A DNA stretch of 64,000 nucleotides from Onchocerca lupi (Eukaryota > Nematoda > Chromadorea > Rhabditida > Onchocercidae): NCBI GenBank assembly GCA_028564675.1, contig JAOVVO010000128.1:88430-152429 (forward strand), given 5' to 3'. The notes under the pieces were generated by a model. The model was not told the DNA's origin. It did not search any database and worked only from the letters and a program-made list of their open reading frames with translations. Shown piece by piece: positions 61,401 through 64,000 of the stretch. The translations under genes were made by a program, and so were the position numbers. Positions within the stretch are counted from its first letter, which is position 1; the number at the start of each line of letters is the position of its first letter.

Positions 61401-63952
61401 TGTATTAATTTTCAACAAAAATCCACCAGCATTCATCTTTATTAAATTCGTTAAGAACAAGTTGACTATAGGATCTGTTTTCCATGAGATATAAGGACGA
61501 AAATACGAATTATTCGGAAAAATTTAGCACATCCAATCTTTCAATAATAATCTTCTTGATCAAGAGAAATTAAACTATAAAAAAAAAAATCGTAAAAAAA
61601 ATATATACCTGAGGAACCAAATTAGGCTGCACACCAAATGAGTCGCCAAGTTTATATTCGATTCTCTCACCATCCGGTAAAAGAACTTCTACTTGGCCAT
61701 TTACAATGACTGACCATGTATCAATCCTCTCATTATGTTGCATAACAACTGTATTTGCTTTCGATACCACAGCAAATACCATTTTTAAGCAAAGTTGACG
61801 CTTTATGCTCAATGGAAATGTTGCCAAAGCGGACATATGTTGCATGAAATCCTAAAATAAATTTCCCCATGAATGGTGAAGATACCGATGTTAAAAATTA
61901 TAAAATTTAAATGAAGAGCTTTATTTTGAATTCCGGTAAGAGTTGGTAACGGCTTACAGCACAAGTCGGACGTAGAATGATAATTTGGCACTTGAGAATT
62001 TCAAAAATGCAAGATACATATAAGTCAAAACAATTACCATGTATCATTTTACAGAATTTCCTACCATCTAAATTAGTTTTCGTAAATATAAACAAATAAT
62101 ATTAATAAAATTACCATATGCAGATAATAACAAAATATTACCAGCAATGTGCATATATCATCTGCTGTTCTTTCAAAAGGTTCTTTTTCAAGACATTCAC
62201 GAACACTATCTTTCAATTCATGAAAACTATCATATGATGGACATGATTCGTCGTCTTCTTCGCTGTCCACTGCTGCTTCTGGAAGCCCTAAAAATAAGAC
62301 GAAAATACAACAATTCAGACTGAATAAAATAATTTGTATCGAATTTACTATAATTCCAGTGGATCAACTTCACATCTATATTCGGATAATTGAATGTATG
62401 AACGCACCATGTAAATCATCTTCGTTTGCGCTTGATGAAGCCGTACTTGACAAATGTGTATAAAGTTCACCACTATTTGGACTCGAAACTGAATTAGATT
62501 TGCGTGTTTTATGCTTCAGCTTGAGACGAGTACCTGTATCCACATTTAGACCATTCAAATATACCTTAAGAATTAATGTATAGGTCAAAAATCTCATGGA
62601 ATACCCATTATTTATGTCTGATAAGCGTTTATGCTTTTTCCATTAAGCTTACCTGGCTTTTATACGTCGAAGCATAACCAGAACTGGCAATATTACTCGG
62701 ACATATATCGTTTCTTTCCCGAGGAAAAGACCTGTGCTTTTTCCGTTCACACCTTGAAATTGGTGATTCAGTAGAACCAAGAGATAATGCCTTTCCAGTC
62801 TTGTAAAGACGGGAAGGTGGCGGAAGCGATGAATTGGAAGTAGCAGGATCGGCACCTGAGCGAATTGAAACAGTGATCATGCCAGATGGTGATGGTACGG
62901 GTGTAGCGCTTAATGCACATAATGAGTTGCGCAAACGGCTACTATTTCCCGTCGAACACATATGTCCCTTGTTCACCTTTATATGTTTCACATCTGGATA
63001 ATCAATCTGGAAAAAGAAAAGGTCAGCAAGTATTAGATTGAAGAAATGCGATAGACTTTGAAAGTGCAAGTCATGCTGCTCTCCATACGATTTATTACAC
63101 CTAACCGATCTGATTCAATATTAAGCACCAACTGATGTTCTAGTAAAAACTAACTACAATCATTTCCGCTGGTTGTAAAACAATACAATCATTTCTGCGT
63201 CGATAATCCAATCCATTCCGTTTGCCAAACCTGTAAAACTTTCACTTTAACTAGTGAGATGCCGATGAATGTGAGAAATGGTGATGTATGAGTTATAAAA
63301 ATGGCAAACAACTCGAAATCCGGTCGGTATCAAGAGAATCATTAAGACCTCATCAACTACAACAACGCAAGATCATTTTAGGACAATTTACAATGTTAGT
63401 AATTGAATCATTTCTTTTCACTTATCTCAACATTTTCTCTCTTCAGTTTTAAATCTTAGATTGTTACAAACTTTCCTCCCCCATTCTCTTCCAACAAGTA
63501 AGATGATTGCTGAGCTACTTTAAATTAATATTCCTTCCATGTTTATTTCATACATAATAAAACTGGAAATTGCATACCATCCGCATGGTAAGTAGATTTG
63601 TTCATCCATGAAAACACAACCGGAAAGTAATATATACCAACATGTGGCAACTTGACCTTGTCTAAAATTAACGTATGTAAGAAGCTGATAGGAATCTCTT
63701 TCCTGTATAATTAAACTGATGCACATATTACGAAAGCTTATATGAAATTTGTCAAGAAAAAGGACTAACTGTTGATTTTGATTTTGAACAAAGAAAAAAA
63801 GCAAGATTAAATAATATTTCTCACCGGAAAAGAATAAAATTAGCAGGATGTTTTTCGAAACGCGCAGTACAACAAATTGCACGAAGTGGTGCATCATTTA
63901 AGTTATGAAAAACGTCTAAGCGCCGTAGATTTGAATATATAATTTTCAAATC
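55492..63952 (-). CDS. pxf-1: PDZ-GEF / Rap guanine nucleotide exchange factor (RAPGEF2/6, PXF-1), 5' end outside window
   Basis: Twenty-three exons in phase: 63952-63825, 63661-63578, 63230-63155, 63006-62653, 62564-62408, 62287-62142, 61851-61609, 61361-61207, 61047-60843, 60423-60298, 59966-59778, 59612-59391, 59263-59012, 58616-58383, 58286-58123, 57804-57696, 57574-57461, 57226-57033, 56979-56703, 56480-56381, 56204-55956, 55879-55595, 55502-55492; about 1,357 residues. Order: first cNMP-binding-like domain (ATCWYILLSGCVFMDEQIYL), Ser-rich linker, acidic box (AAVDSEEDDESC), second cNMP-like domain (DTWSVIVNGQVEVLLPDGER), REM (HYIEDFLLMYRVF), PDZ (IFVSDVQRGSRAEKIGLKRG), Ras-association region, RasGEF catalytic domain (FKKIARYC-type helix KKFIKIARYCRDFRNFNSMF) and a Ser/Pro tail ending NSSGGL. 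It activates Rap1/Rap2; in C. elegans it is needed for epithelial integrity and moulting. The cNMP domains lack the PRAA phosphate-binding signature, as in the family, so cAMP control is unlikely. The first exon starts in phase after an acceptor, so more 5' exons lie beyond 64,000. Confidence 0.93.
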
Positions 63953-64000
63953 CTGAAGGAGAGCGAACAAAAGTACCCAATAAAGAGGCGTATATATATA

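Noticed and set aside
1..64000. CRISPR array, bacterial operon, rRNA or intact transposase/reverse transcriptase
   Set aside because: No regularly spaced identical repeats with unique spacers, no ribosome-binding-site-led operons, no rRNA-like conserved blocks, and no mobile-element protein motifs were seen.

Overview
This window is eukaryotic and almost certainly from a parasitic nematode, most likely a filarial or other spirurid (clade III) species. It is strongly AT-rich. Its genes are split into many exons of about 80-350 bases by short introns with GT...AG ends and nematode-like T-rich acceptors ending in ttttag or tttcag. The gene content is typically nematode: a TRPV channel of the OSM-9 type, a STAT that lacks the N-terminal domain, a PDZ-GEF and RACK1. 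Species assignment is inference. There are no bacterial operons, CRISPR arrays or rRNAs, and I found no convincing tRNA.

Layout, left to right. 1-555 (-): 5' part of a p47/UBXN-2 type p97 adaptor, cut by the window edge. 2077-3398 (-): coiled-coil protein. 5822-6607 (-): possible orphan gene. 8929-16750 (+): a 21-exon contactin-associated (Caspr/neurexin IV) receptor, tail to tail with 17898-24031 (-), a 19-exon OSM-9-like TRPV channel. 24249-24518 (-): small Cys-rich ORF. 26312-30020 (-): RFWD3-type RING/WD40 ubiquitin ligase. 30100-37400: gene-poor, with a dispersed repeat in two direct copies, a hairpin, a decayed coding remnant, a 12-cysteine protein gene (33331-34761, -) and an array of palindromic ACATGT/forkhead-like sites. 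37413-39220 (+) and 40656-43487 (-): two small four-helix membrane proteins, tail to tail. 45115-49945 (-): STAT (sta-1). 50673-52672 (+): RACK1. 53378-54226 (+): TSR2. 55492-63952 (-): 23 visible exons of a PDZ-GEF (pxf-1/RAPGEF2/6), continuing past the right edge.

The genes are independent housekeeping, signalling and sensory genes rather than one pathway. RACK1 and TSR2 (eS26 chaperone) are both 40S-ribosome factors and neighbours on the same strand. sta-1 and rack-1 are divergent and share a 727-base upstream region. From memory, the C. elegans counterparts ubxn-2, osm-9, sta-1, rack-1 and pxf-1 all lie on chromosome IV, so the window probably represents a conserved chromosome-IV block; this needs a synteny search.

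Exon models were built by hand from splice motifs, reading phase and family similarity. Nearly all junctions keep phase. The exceptions are one junction in the Caspr gene (around 11,483-11,520), which looks frameshifted, and weak or ambiguous junctions in sta-1, osm-9 and the coiled-coil gene. I see no single undescribed multi-gene system. The best novelty candidates are the 12-cysteine protein, the paired four-helix proteins, the orphan gene at 5.8-6.6 kb and the palindromic array at 35.45-35.6 kb.
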